Source of the DNA: Antedon mediterranea | Lineage: Eukaryota; Echinodermata; Crinoidea; Comatulida; Antedonidae | Assembly: GCF_964355755.1 (NCBI RefSeq) | Contig: NC_092674.1 | Coordinates: forward strand, 23,152,001-23,216,000 | Direction: 5' to 3' | Length of the DNA stretch: 64,000 bases | Shown: one piece after another, positions 49,501 to 58,894 of the stretch | How positions within the stretch are numbered: position 1 is the stretch's first letter | How the letters are laid out: every line of letters starts with the position of its first letter | The notes under the pieces: generated by a model | Database searches by the model: none | What the model was told of the DNA's origin: nothing | Seen by the model: the letters and a program-made list of their open reading frames with translations, nothing else | Program-made: the position numbers and the translations under genes

Positions 49501-52500
49501 ATAGGCCTACAGCTCATTACCTCAAAATAAATATGGCGAATAAAAAAATAGGTATTTTGAAAGTGTGCAGCAAATACACCATACAAAAGAAAGTCAAGAG
49601 AGTGAACAACTAAAGTTTTAGTACTACATACCGCGAACTGTAATATCGATTATCGACATGCAAACGTTGATGATATAAAAAACAACATTTTTAAATAGAA
49701 TTTTGTCATATTATTTTATATGTTTTTTTGCACAATGAATTACTTACTTATTTTAAATAGCAATGTTTGTTATTTTGTAGTTGGATCCACATGTGAATAT
49801 ACATGCGACCAAGGGTATGAGCTTACAGACCGTGCCACAAGAATTTGCTTAAACACAGGAAGATGGTCTGGAGAAACGCCTAGTTGTCGTCGTAAGATCA
49901 TTTTTAACTATACAAAGTAGTTTTGCGTCAGGGAGCTTTTAATTGGTCAGATGTTCTGCACTACACTAATACGTAATTTTACTGTATAGACAATCTAAGT
50001 ATTGATCTATATGTTCTTAGTATCCAGTGCGTCAGAGTAGGCTAAATCATCTGACCAAGTTACGATCTATTTTATATGCTTCGTAATTACTATCCTAGAA
50101 ATCTACAACTGTACTGTACTATTTTGCGAACCTTTTCTTAAGCTATATAAACTATATATCTAAAGTAACTTACGTCATAGATATGTGGGTCTTAAAACCT
50201 TCTCCTTAGAAAAACGAATAGAAATATATATCCATTTTGACACTGCATAAATTGCATAGTCGAGTACCGGGTCCCACTCCAAGGTTATAGTTCCACACAA
50301 AATGTCTTAGGCATGCGTATTGATTATTTGTAAGGCAAAGCACAAAGGTAGGCTACAATCCTCCAATCACAACATTGGCAAAATGACATTAAGTCTCGGA
50401 CGAATTATTCATTTTGTACTGTTTATCCTTCCAGCGTTAACGTGTCCTCCATTGACGCCAATTGAACATGGTGAGGTCATTCCTGAGAGTTGTATTAGAA
50501 ATCCCCAGGTGTTCAAAGCACGATGTGCATACACGTGTGAGTCAGGTTACGTCATCGATGGCAATCAGTTCTCAAAGTGTAAGGGCATTGACGGATGGAC
50601 GTCGGCACCTCCAAAATGTGTAAAAGGTAGATTTATTTTTAGGTTATATGCATGATATGCATATAACCTCTTGATTCTGTCAAAATCTTTATTTATTTAT
50701 TTATTTATTTATTCTTTCCTTAGCACTATTTGTCCGTGAATTATCTTGGCATCAGTTTCATCTATCTAAGTCAATTTTTCAGAGTATATTCCTTATGGCC
50801 AGGAATCGATGTGGTTATGTTTTCACGATGCGCAATCAAAAATTACGCGGTCTACGCGCGATTTAACGAAATCACGTTTGTAATCATATCTTCACAAACA
50901 TGAATCACTTTTAAACAAAATTTGGTACTCATAAATTTCAGGTCACATTTCATCATATGGCAATACAATTACGTGCGTAGCGCATATAACGCATGCGTAC
51001 GCGCGCTTAAAATGTTGAAAATTGTCAGAATTTATTTTCGATGAAATTAGAGTACGTTTCAGGCAATTTTAAGCGTTTAAAAAATTGCCATGAGTGCGCC
51101 GATTTTTGCACGCGCACTGCGCGTCAAACGTTAATGCGCACTGTTTGTGTCCGATTACTGTTGTATAACCTTTCTTTAATAATATCATCATATTTTATTC
51201 ACTTTTCAACACGAAACAGCGTTATACGAGCACGTCAAAAGTGACGGGCTACGCACGTGTAAGTTAACAAAATGGTGAAAATATGCTAAATTTTAAAATT
51301 AATATATATCGTTAGAATGGTCGGGAACACCTATTTTTTATTTAATTTTCTTGAAGTGTATGTATCATATGTATGATTTATTATGAAATTAGAAGAACAA
51401 AAGTTGATTAAGTCATCATTAATGGCATATTAAATTTAACAAAATTAATTTCGACAATCAAACAAATTATAACATTTTCTTAGGCCAAAATAACAAACTT
51501 AACGTTAACTTTCTTCCTTAAGAAGTTCATATATTAAAGTTAAAAGTATATAGTTTGACAGTGCATCATTTTTTTAAATTTTTAAAGATGTCATCATAGT
51601 AAAACATTATAATTCATTGCGGTATGTATTAATCTATCTGCACCAAAGTGGTTACTGCATAGTAAATACACGGAGGAATTTTTCTCCAACTTTTAGTCAG
51701 TTGTGTATGGCTCGATGGTCTGTGCTCGTGTCAATGGCATTCAAGGTACCGAGTTCGAGTCTCACCTTGGGAAACGAAATAAGATTTTTTTTTTATTATC
51801 CGTATTGTTCAAATTTATTTCTTAGTGTATAGATTATACACATGATTTATAATGAAATCTAGATAAAAAGTTACTTTATGTCTTTATTATTATGCAACAA
51901 CAAATGCGTTTTATGACATTATACGCAGAGGGATCTTTGATCGGATTGTGATACCGGCTATGGTGTTCGCGTTAGCAAGGTCCTATCATATATTATAAAT
52001 AATTAAAGATTCTGAGAAAATCAATCAATCAATATATCTTTTAAAAATCAATTATCTTTATTTAAATCAATGCATATAACCTATAATTCGTCATAGTGAC
52101 GAATTAAATCTAGTTAAGATTACATTTGGAAGACAAGAAACATTTATATAATATATTTGCGCACATCGAATGACATACAATGTCATCCTATTCGACCTTT
52201 TCTTGACCTTTTTCTTGATCTGACAATTACGTGTAAATACTATAAACCTCTTGTTGCGATCTAAAGGCGTTCAAACTTTGTTTCCAACTAAATCATAGGT
52301 TGTACCCTATAAATGTTGATTGCGTAGATTGTGAGAAACTTTATTGTATTGTCGGTGGGTAGGTGTCTATCTGTGTCTATCAATGGGATGCCTATACTTT
52401 TCATTTTTACTCGTTTGTCTGCAACTTGAAGCTCGAACAAACAAATTATTTGAATGAAATATAGCATTTTATATTATTTAAATACATTCAAAAAAATTTC

Positions 52501-55500
52501 AGATGTCATACCAGAAATTCACTGCAGTGACTCAGTAACGACCACGCTTGCTGAGGGAGAGAGCTCGACGCTTGTTGCCATTGGCGCACCAAGATACAGT
52601 CTTGAAAGCATAGAAAGGGATACACCAGAAGACAAATTATTTGGACCGGGTTCACACACGGTAACATTTACTGCGAGTAGCAGTGACCATGAAACCACGA
52701 TATCTTGTGACGTCATAGTTACTGTATTAGGTAATTTACCTTCTTTGACACTTGACTGTTTTTTTGTTAATTCATTTAATTTAATTGTTCACTTGATGCA
52801 AATCGGCATTTATTGGCGATAAGAAAAAATCATGGAACATTTATTTTCAACTGAAATAAAAAAGTTAGGAACGAACACCAATTTATGCAAAAGATTGCTG
52901 AAGACTATCTACTATAGTTGATGTTTTAAGGACTGAAAGTCGCCGTACCTGGAGACCACCAAGAAACAACGTCATTCACAAAGGACAAAGCACAGGAAGA
53001 GACGGCATTTTTGCTTGGGTTCTACGGCATGAAAATCACGTCAAAATGGTTCTTTCTTAGTTTCTGCAGTAACTTGTTCAATAAAAAACTTGCAATAAAA
53101 CGTATTATCAAAGTATAAATGTAGAAGCTGTGGGCCATTAACTATAATGTGTCAATCATGCTATTTATAATTTGGGTTAAAGAGTAAATAAATGTGCGCT
53201 ATACAAGTAATAATAATAATAATAAACAAATGCAGTTACTGCCTTAACTGGTCGTCTCCATGAACGCTTTAGTGATTAGCTGCAGTTAACAAACTTGAAA
53301 ATTATTTTTATGACAGACGAAGAACCACCTAAATTTAGTGGGTGTCCGGAAGACTTTGTTGTCCAGTCTGAAGAGCAGTATCCAACGGTAACCTGGGACG
53401 AGCCCTCAGTAACAGATAATGTAATGGTTACAAAACAATCAAAATCAATTGTAAGTTCGATATTATGTTGACAAATCCATATGCTACCATGCTCAATGCT
53501 GTCACCACAAATACAAATTTATAAAATGATTATATCCTTCCTGAATGTCTAATTTATTTAGAGGCTGTTTCTGATTCTCTGTAATTGACATTCCCATAAA
53601 GCTCTGTCTACACAGCTATCAAACTTTATGTGACAAAAAAATGCGATATGCCCATATATGGAAATGATGACGTCATATCACCACCATATTTCGGCACATC
53701 ACACTTTTATGTCAAACTAGTTTGATAGTGCAGACAGCGCTTAAAGGATACAGTGGAAAGGCACACTTCTGCGTGTCCAGTTGGTTGAATGAATGTTCCA
53801 CCTGCCTGTTTACTCTGAGTCAACATGACCTAATGTACTCCTTGAAGAAACACCTGTTACCATCGTAATATGGTGCAATGTTTCCATATAATTAGGGTCT
53901 AAACTTGCGTAAAGGTTTGTCACTATTAAAACATTTAAACGAATTTATTTTGTTTACAGAGTCCAAATAAACGCTTTACCTGGGGAACATTCCTTGTGAC
54001 ATACGAGGCTAGAGATGCATCAAACAACATAGCATTCTGCAAATTCCAAATCAAAATTGAACGTAAGATGTTTTAGGTTGAAATATACAGCTGTAAATAC
54101 TAGGCCTACATAAAACGCCACAAAATAATAAGCAGTGTTGAATTAAAATGGTACCTGAACTATAGACTTTTAATGTTCCAAAACAATTTCTCCGGAATTC
54201 CCATATCTACGGAATTCCCACGAAGAGTAACTGCCACTGTTTTGGACTCCCCTTTCTACTGCTGTTAAGCGGTGATGCGCGGATATAAAGCGTGGTTCCC
54301 ACTAGCGACGCAACACAAGGACGTAACGCAACGCAAGTGAATTGACCAATCACAAGCGATGGCTTATTCGCTTGTGATTGCTAACTGTCTATAACTTCGC
54401 TTGTCATTGGTTAAAACGCTTGCGTTGCCTTTACGTCCTTGCGTTACGTTCTAGTGGGAACCAAGCTTAACAAGCATTATTTGGTGGACAAACAGTCAAA
54501 CAAGTTGTCAAACTGGTGGCATACAATTGGTAGACGTAGAATAAATAAAACCTACAACTATCATAATATGATATAATCAAAATCAGTTATATTAAAGTTA
54601 TATTATGTAAAAATCGATGTTATTTTTCAGCTAAAAGTTGCGGTTTACCTTACGGCCCACTAAATGGCGTGGCAAACTGCGTAAATTGGTTGTTTGGAGA
54701 AATATGTAACCCTGTCTGCAACGATGGCTATTTTTTTTTTGATGGTCCTCTCAACAACTTGTATGTATGTTCGACTGCAGTTTGGACACCAGGAAGACAG
54801 ATTCCTGACTGCACAGGTATTTAGATATTAAAGGAAAGCTCTGGGTTTAAACTTTCTATTGTTTATTATCAAAATATAAATTCAACAAAATAGATATTAT
54901 GACCCCACAAGTGTTACCAGAATTGTTCGTAATGTAAAGCTCTGTCTACACTATCAAACTATAGTTTAATAACAAAAAAGGGTCATGTGCCCAATATGGT
55001 AGTGATGTGCTTAAATATGGTACTGATATGATATCATCATGTCCATTATATGGGCACATCACATTTTTTTGTCACATAAAGTTTGAAAATGTAGACAGAG
55101 CTTTATAAAGTAATTTTACTGATTCATAAAGTAATTATTTTCCTACGCAGAATATACAATACTTGAAAATGGAGAAACCGAATGTTCTGTTGGAACTCAA
55201 CGTAAAGAATACTCATCTATCGGAGGCCCGGCATGTCGTAAGTAATCAAAATTTGCCGATAGAAAACCAATTCCCCCAATTGTACGTCAATTTTTTATAA
55301 TATCATTCTTATAACTATTTTTCTTAGTGAAATGTCCAAGAGGACGATATGGCGAAAGACTATTCAACGAAGCAGTTTGTACCGACTGTCCTATTGGATC
55401 TTACCAGAATGTAACAGGAATGACGTCATGTGAACCTTGTCCTTCTGGTCTTAGTACGACCGACCCAGGTGCAATATCTGAAGAAAAATGTGTGCAAATT

Positions 55501-55746
55501 GGTGAGACTCGTAAACATCTTTTAACATAAAATATGATTCAAGTTCCTCTTTAAGTTCTATAATTATGCACATCTAAATAATATAACTAGATTTACATTG
55601 TATTTGCTTATTCTACTTTTTTAAATTTTATAGATAACCAACCAGCAGTTGAAACAACTGAAATCGTCTCAGTTGTAACAGAGATAATCGAAGAAGGTAC
55701 TCTTGACGAGTCATCATCAATAATCGGCGGTTCAAGCTCAAGTTAA
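37520..55746 (+). CDS. Second SVEP1-like secreted CCP/EGF/HYR protein, complete 27-exon gene
   Basis: Twenty-seven exons join in frame to 1356 codons plus stop. Order: signal peptide (1-23), CCP x5 (24-331), EGF x9 (332-707), Cys-rich module (708-759), EGF x3 (760-883), CCP x2 (884-1015), HYR x2 (1016-1170), CCP-like (1171-1232), short linker (1233-1261), GCC2_GCC3 (1262-1319), Ser-rich tail (1320-1356). No membrane segment. From the last CCP onward, the exon order and phases match the SVEP1 core of the gene at 4867-27576. The N-terminal VWA is replaced by a CCP/EGF array, and pentraxin and later repeats are absent. It is therefore a rearranged SVEP1 paralogue, oriented away from the first with 9.9 kb between starts. 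Role inferred only by family: an extracellular adhesive or complement-like protein. I do not know a named orthologue with this order. Confidence 0.85.
37783..38094. mobile_element. Two adjacent MITE family D copies
   Basis: Copy 1 is about 37783-37943 and copy 2 about 37945-38094. Each is an imperfect palindrome with GACGCAAC...GACGTA outer arms and TTGACCAACCACAAGCGATG followed by its inverse (GCTTGTGATTGGTCA). Copy 2 keeps the outer ends TTGGTTCCCACTAG and CTAGTGGGAACAAAGCTTAA. It is in intron 1 of the second SVEP1-like gene. Confidence 0.75.
38905..39222 (+). mobile_element. tRNA-derived SINE, near-identical second copy
   Basis: Same family as 21213-21536: A box GTGGCCGAGCGGTTAAGAC, B box GGGTTCGAGGCT, same body and (AATTC)n tail. 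Over 300 bp only a few substitutions separate the two, implying recent activity. It is in intron 1 of the second SVEP1-like gene. Confidence 0.88.
39567..42188 (+). CDS. Second SVEP1-like gene, exons 2-4: CCP domains 1-5
   Basis: Exon 39567-39746 holds one CCP ([32 protein letters not shown]). Exon 40280-40630 holds two ([49 protein letters not shown]). Exon 41796-42188 holds two ([54 protein letters not shown]). All junctions are phase 1. The large introns hold no further domain exons. Confidence 0.92.
40895..40980 (-). mobile_element. tRNA-like SINE head fragment
   Basis: On the minus strand TGTAGCTTTTGTTGTTAACG and GCTTGTCTTCCAATCATAAG lead to a B box GGGTTCAATCCTG. This is a tRNA-like order with A- and B-box spacing, but without an intact cloverleaf. 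It lies in an intron of the second SVEP1-like gene. Confidence 0.45.
42375..46518 (+). CDS. Second SVEP1-like gene, exons 5-13: nine EGF domains
   Basis: Exons 42375-42491, 42841-42957, 43506-43628, 44032-44157, 44450-44572, 44982-45107, 45494-45652, 45914-46033 and 46402-46518, each one EGF and phase 1-1. Most start with the calcium-binding motif: [80 protein letters not shown]. The domain at 45494 has a longer first loop ([17 protein letters not shown]). The first ([14 protein letters not shown]) and eighth ([12 protein letters not shown]) lack the D-x-x-E calcium motif. Confidence 0.92.
42984..43166. mobile_element. Mariner-like MITE fragment (family G)
   Basis: Contains ATCTATTTAGGGGACACTCC and ends GGTGTCTACTGTAGA. 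The same GGGGACAC and TACAGTAG signatures bound the element at 62343-62480. Confidence 0.4.
46991..47106. mobile_element. MITE family A copy
   Basis: TTAAGCTATCAAACTTTATG on the left, with part of the left end missing; GTCAAACTAGTATGGTATTG then AACAGAGCTTTA on the right. It lies in the intron before the exon at 47188. Confidence 0.7.
47188..47343 (+). CDS. Second SVEP1-like gene, exon 14: Cys-rich GCC2_GCC3/EGF-like module
   Basis: A phase 1-1 exon reading [27 protein letters not shown] and [11 protein letters not shown]. CxPxSYYN...CxxCPxNS...C.C..GY is the ephrin-receptor/GCC2_GCC3-like pattern, also seen in exon 4 of the other SVEP1-like gene. It interrupts the EGF array. Confidence 0.8.
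47633..48699 (+). CDS. Second SVEP1-like gene, exons 15-17: three cbEGF domains
   Basis: Exons 47633-47755, 48079-48204 and 48577-48699, phase 1-1, with [24 protein letters not shown] and [12 protein letters not shown] starts. The [20 protein letters not shown] and [10 protein letters not shown] cores follow the fibrillin-type pattern. A 207-bp MITE (47823-48029) sits in the first intron. Confidence 0.92.
47823..48029. mobile_element. MITE with about 25-bp inverted ends (family H)
   Basis: The left end TGGCGCGCCAAACTGTCATT mirrors the right end (AATTACAGCTTGGCGCGCCA) with two mismatches over about 25 bp. The interior is AT-rich without an ORF. Confidence 0.7.
49030..50626 (+). CDS. Second SVEP1-like gene, exons 18-20: CCP domains 6-7
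   Basis: CCP6 is split by a phase-1 intron between exon 49030-49122 ([18 protein letters not shown]) and exon 49781-49891 ([28 protein letters not shown]). CCP7 is exon 50435-50626 ([35 protein letters not shown]). Both are the long CCP type with an extra Cys pair, like CCP1-3 of the other SVEP1-like gene. Confidence 0.9.
50642..52082. mobile_element. Candidate DNA transposon with 12-bp inverted ends
   Basis: GGTTATATGCAT at 50642 and its exact reverse complement ATGCATATAACC ending at 52082. The left end is itself a perfect palindrome of 12-bp arms. The interior (CpG-rich around 50940-51250, a tRNA-like segment at 51695-51800) has no transposase frame. It fills most of the intron before the first HYR exon. 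Confidence 0.4.
51695..51800 (+). mobile_element. tRNA-like SINE fragment
   Basis: An A-box-like TGGCTCGATGGTC and a B box GAGTTCGAGTCTC are followed by an oligo-T run. This is the Pol III head of a SINE without a recognisable body. Confidence 0.5.
52503..54062 (+). CDS. Second SVEP1-like gene, exons 21-23: two HYR domains
   Basis: HYR1 is exon 52503-52730 ([32 protein letters not shown], phase 1-1). HYR2 is split at phase 0 between exon 53317-53450 ([24 protein letters not shown]) and exon 53960-54062 ([16 protein letters not shown]). The split and phases are identical to those in exons 8-10 of the other SVEP1-like gene. HYR1 is shorter and lacks the usual DxxGN segment. Confidence 0.9.
53597..53744. 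mobile_element. MITE family A copy
   Basis: TAAAGCTCTGTCTACACAGC to GATAGTGCAGACAGCGCTTA, with core GATGACGTCATATCACCACC. It lies in the intron that splits HYR2 of the second SVEP1-like gene. Confidence 0.78.
54290..54472. mobile_element. MITE family D copy, full length
   Basis: GGTTCCCACTAGCGACGCAA on the left and GTTCTAGTGGGAACCAAGC on the right. The inner palindrome is TTGACCAATCACAAGCGATG with CGCTTGTCATTGGTTAAAAC. 183 bp without ORF. Confidence 0.8.
54631..55746 (+). CDS. Second SVEP1-like gene, exons 24-27: CCP-like, linker, GCC2_GCC3, C-terminus
   Basis: Exon 54631-54816 is a CCP variant ([32 protein letters not shown]) matching exon 11 of the other SVEP1-like gene. Exon 55151-55237 is a short linker ending GGPAC. 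Exon 55328-55501 is a GCC2_GCC3 repeat ([28 protein letters not shown]). The final exon 55634-55746 encodes a Thr/Glu/Ser-rich tail ending GGSSSS and a TAA stop. The long linker and two further GCC repeats of SVEP1 are missing. Confidence 0.9.
54935..55105. mobile_element. MITE family A copy, longest
   Basis: TAAAGCTCTGTCTACACTAT on the left and GTAGACAGAGCTTTA on the right, with GGGTCATGTGCCCAATATGG and TATGGGCACATCACATTTTT inside. 171 bp, in the intron before exon 55151. Confidence 0.8.
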
Positions 55747-55807
55747 CTGTTCAAGCTATACAAACAACAACAAAACTGTTTTTTAAAAGCAAAACTCTTT
55801 ATTATTA

Positions 55808-56120
55808 TTAAGGATGTATTGTTTCCAAAAACATGAAAAAAGTCATTTTGTAGTCGTAATAAACACTTCCTCAGAAAAAAAATAACTAAAAAAATGTTTT
55901 CACTTATGGAAAGACAAAAGAAAGGGTTAAATTCAACCACAAACCTCGTATTAGCTGGCAGCCAATTGGGATATTTTTGCTTTGAATTACAGATTTTCAG
56001 TTAAATATTTTTTTCGATCCAATTTTTGGTTAAAGTGAGTAACTGTTATAGAACATTAAAATGGCATATTAAAAAAATTTTGAAACAAAATATTTTTTTA
56101 GGGGAAAAATTTATCTTTAA
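55808..56120. mobile_element. MITE family B copy overlapping the 3' UTR
   Basis: AAGGATGTATTGTTTCC on the left, a TTAGGGGAAAAATTTATC end on the right, and interior AATTCAACCACAAAC and CAGCCAATTG shared with the copy at 58020. A candidate AATAAA for the second SVEP1-like gene (55858-55863) falls inside it. Confidence 0.6.
55858..55863 (+). promoter_or_regulatory. Candidate polyadenylation signal AATAAA of the second SVEP1-like gene
   Basis: The first canonical AATAAA after the stop at 55744-55746, 111 bp downstream. It lies in MITE-derived sequence. Confidence 0.4.
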
Positions 56121-57256
56121 AGATCAATAAACCAAAAATGTTCCATTTGCATTGTGTATAAGTATTCTTCATGTTGTTATGTCGTATTACATCAACATGT
56201 GCTATGCGGCCTGGACTTGCCTTAATTTGTCCTTTTTATGTTAGTCCACCAGTCAGCATTTTTAAAGTTTTGTCTGGAAGATCAAAACTATACGTATGAA
56301 ACGCCATATGTGCCAACATATTGATCTTTTTATTAATATTGTTATTCGAAACTCAGTCCAGAACCTAGACTATATGAGGCCCTATCTATAATAATGACTA
56401 TAAGATAACATTAATTAGAATTTTCCTATAAACTGTTGAGGCATTATGTAGTATTAGCAATCATTCTAGTGTTTGTGACTTTATGAAAGAGAGAGAGCTT
56501 TAATGATTATTTTTGCAATGTTTCTATTGTGCACATCATACATTTTTCTTATTTATTGTGGTCTTTTGAGCTTTGCTGTTCGTATCTTTAGGGCCTATAT
56601 GGAATTTAGTCTAAAATAAAATGTTGAAGCGATTGAATGAATTGAATCTATATATACAATGCGTAAAGAACTTTTCAGTTTTAAGAACAATGGACATTAC
56701 TGAGATTATCGTTTCGGGACGATCTACGACGGAGACGGTAATTTATAAAAATATTAACAAATGTTAATCTGCGCATGCATATGAGTCCGTCGAATGGTCG
56801 ATTGAAGTTTCGTTTCAAAATCTTGCTAATAACAGAACACAACATAAAATATGTTTAAAATACTTGTTTTTGTGGGAAAATGGCGATTTAAAGTTATCAA
56901 CCAAATACATAAAATAAATTTTTCTTAATTTTTATTTTCTTTGTTTCTTACTACTGTTCTAATTTAATTTTTTCTCATTTATCTTAATTATTTCAAAGTT
57001 AACTAAATAAGGCTAATTTAAAAAGAAAAGCATGACTGAATTTTGATGATGACGAGTTTGGAAGAGGATGATAGTTATAACAAATTAGATTTACGATAAT
57101 GAGGGGAATGATGACGACGATACGTTACAGAATAATAGGAACTAATTACATCATGTAAATTAATTGTGCGCATGTGGGGAAATTGCTTCCTCTCTTGATT
57201 CGTCGACACAGTTTTGTGGATTCCAGATCCAAACAAGGAAATCTAACAACAGGATT

Positions 57257-57416
57257 ATGAGTCTTTTGATCTTATATCTGGCTGTACTATGTACATATTC
57301 TGCATGGCCCGCGGTGTCTGTTAAGGGACTGATCGTGTCGCTGCCACATATAAATCCTTTGATATCCGGAGCTCATCATCTAGTTGTTAGATTGCCCAAG
57401 TCCAAGAATGGAACAG
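57257..57416 (+). CDS. Candidate first exon of an unidentified secreted protein
   Basis: ATG at 57257 starts a leader-like sequence (MSLLILYLAVLCTYSAWPA). About 35 residues follow (GLIVSLPHINPLISGAHH, VVRLPKSKNGTG), ending at a donor-like ACAG|GTAGAC at 57416/57417. The exon is GC-richer than its surroundings and has the shape of a signal-peptide exon. No downstream exon that continues it was found in the window. It could be a dead exon or the start of a + strand gene with distant exons. The sequence right after the donor is repeated at about 60945-61012. Confidence 0.3.
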
Positions 57417-58019
57417 GTAGACATTTTTAGTCTAAGCAACGACTAACGTCGTACAGTACACTGGTCCAAGGTCGTGGGAAATCGAAAGATCTTATTGGCC
57501 AATGATGACGAAATGATTATAAATAGCGTTAACAAAGATGACAGAAGTGAGGAGTATTACTGTAAAACATGGTAATAACATCGATGATGTTATGGCAACA
57601 AAAACTACTATTACTAATGAAAAAAAAGAAGACGAAGATATAAAACAACAATTATTAGCATAAACACAAACGTTATTTTATTGCAACTTTGCTAATAATT
57701 GTGAACCCTGAAGATTGCCATTATACATATATTTATAAACAAAATCACAACTTTTTAAATAAATTAATTACATTTTTGTTGACAGGTAGTACCATAAAAA
57801 ATCATTTTGGCATTTAATATACATTTTATTTTAAATCTTTGCGAATTTAAATCATATAATTACATTTGTTTGGACAGCATAATCGAGTTGAGGATGTTAG
57901 CACATTAGCACAATGTGTAATAGTGTAATAATATTACTATTACAAATAAATTATTATCTATTTTCCATTTCTATTCAAAATTCTAAGATATTCTTAAAAT
58001 GAGATAATTTAACATTTGT

Positions 58020-58455
58020 TTAAAGATGTATTGTCCCCCAACAAGGCCATATACATGGCTGCAGTCGCGTGCTCAAAGTTTTACCAACCAACCGACCGAT
58101 CAACCGACCGACATAGTGAGCTATAGAGTCGGGTTGCACGTGACTAAAACATGAAAAATAAAGATTAATAAAATCAGACTTAAAGTTAATCACTTCAATA
58201 GCAAAAAAAAAATGGAAAAAACAAATGTTTTCACTTACTTACAAAATGACAAAATAAATGGTTAAATTCAAATAATGGCTAGCAGCCAATTGACTATTTC
58301 TTGCTTTAATTTACAGATTTTTAGGTAAATATATATATTTTTCGATTTAATTTTTGGTCAAAGTGGATAACTATTAGGTGACATTAAAATAGAATAGCAT
58401 GTTCAACAAAAAATTTTTAAGAATAATTTTTTTCAGGGGGACAATACATCTTTAA
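58020..58455. mobile_element. MITE family B copy carrying a nested family C repeat
   Basis: Left end AAAGATGTATTGTCCCCC, right end GGGGGACAATACATCTTT, exact inverted repeats. The interior contains AATGGTTAAATTC, GGCTAGCAGCCAATTG and GGTGACATTAAAATAG. A family C repeat (58040-58147) is inserted near the left end. Confidence 0.8.
58040..58147 (+). mobile_element. Repeat family C copy nested in the family B MITE
   Basis: ACAAGGCCATATACATGGCT, GCAGTCGCGTGCTC, ACCGACCGATCAACCGACCG, ACATAGTGAGCTATAGAGTC, ending in GGGTTGCACGTGACT. Confidence 0.78.
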
Positions 58456-58894
58456 GCATCAGCTTATATAGCATAGTAATACAGTATATAGGAACTTAAA
58501 TTTATAAACAAATATTGTACCAATCACGTCCTATGGGTGATAGGAATGTACAAACTTAGAGTAAATTGTAAATTTCTAGTCTTATGCAAAAACACAGTGT
58601 ACACATGTATACAGTGGACTGTTAATTTGGAGCACTATTTAAAAGCCTTTAGAGCACAAAAACAGAAGTATTATGGTATGTTAATACAGTGTAGCATGGA
58701 CATATATGGAGTTTTTTAACTTATGCCGAAATTCTGCAAAACACTGATAAATACAAGAAAATGCAATCTATGAATCAGTTACTAATTCTGTACAATCTAG
58801 TAGGCTTAGCATTTTAAACAAGGAAAGTATTGCCAGAGTGTATAAATTAAAAGTTTGTATAATAAATAATAAACTACTGTACTTTAGTTCAGTG

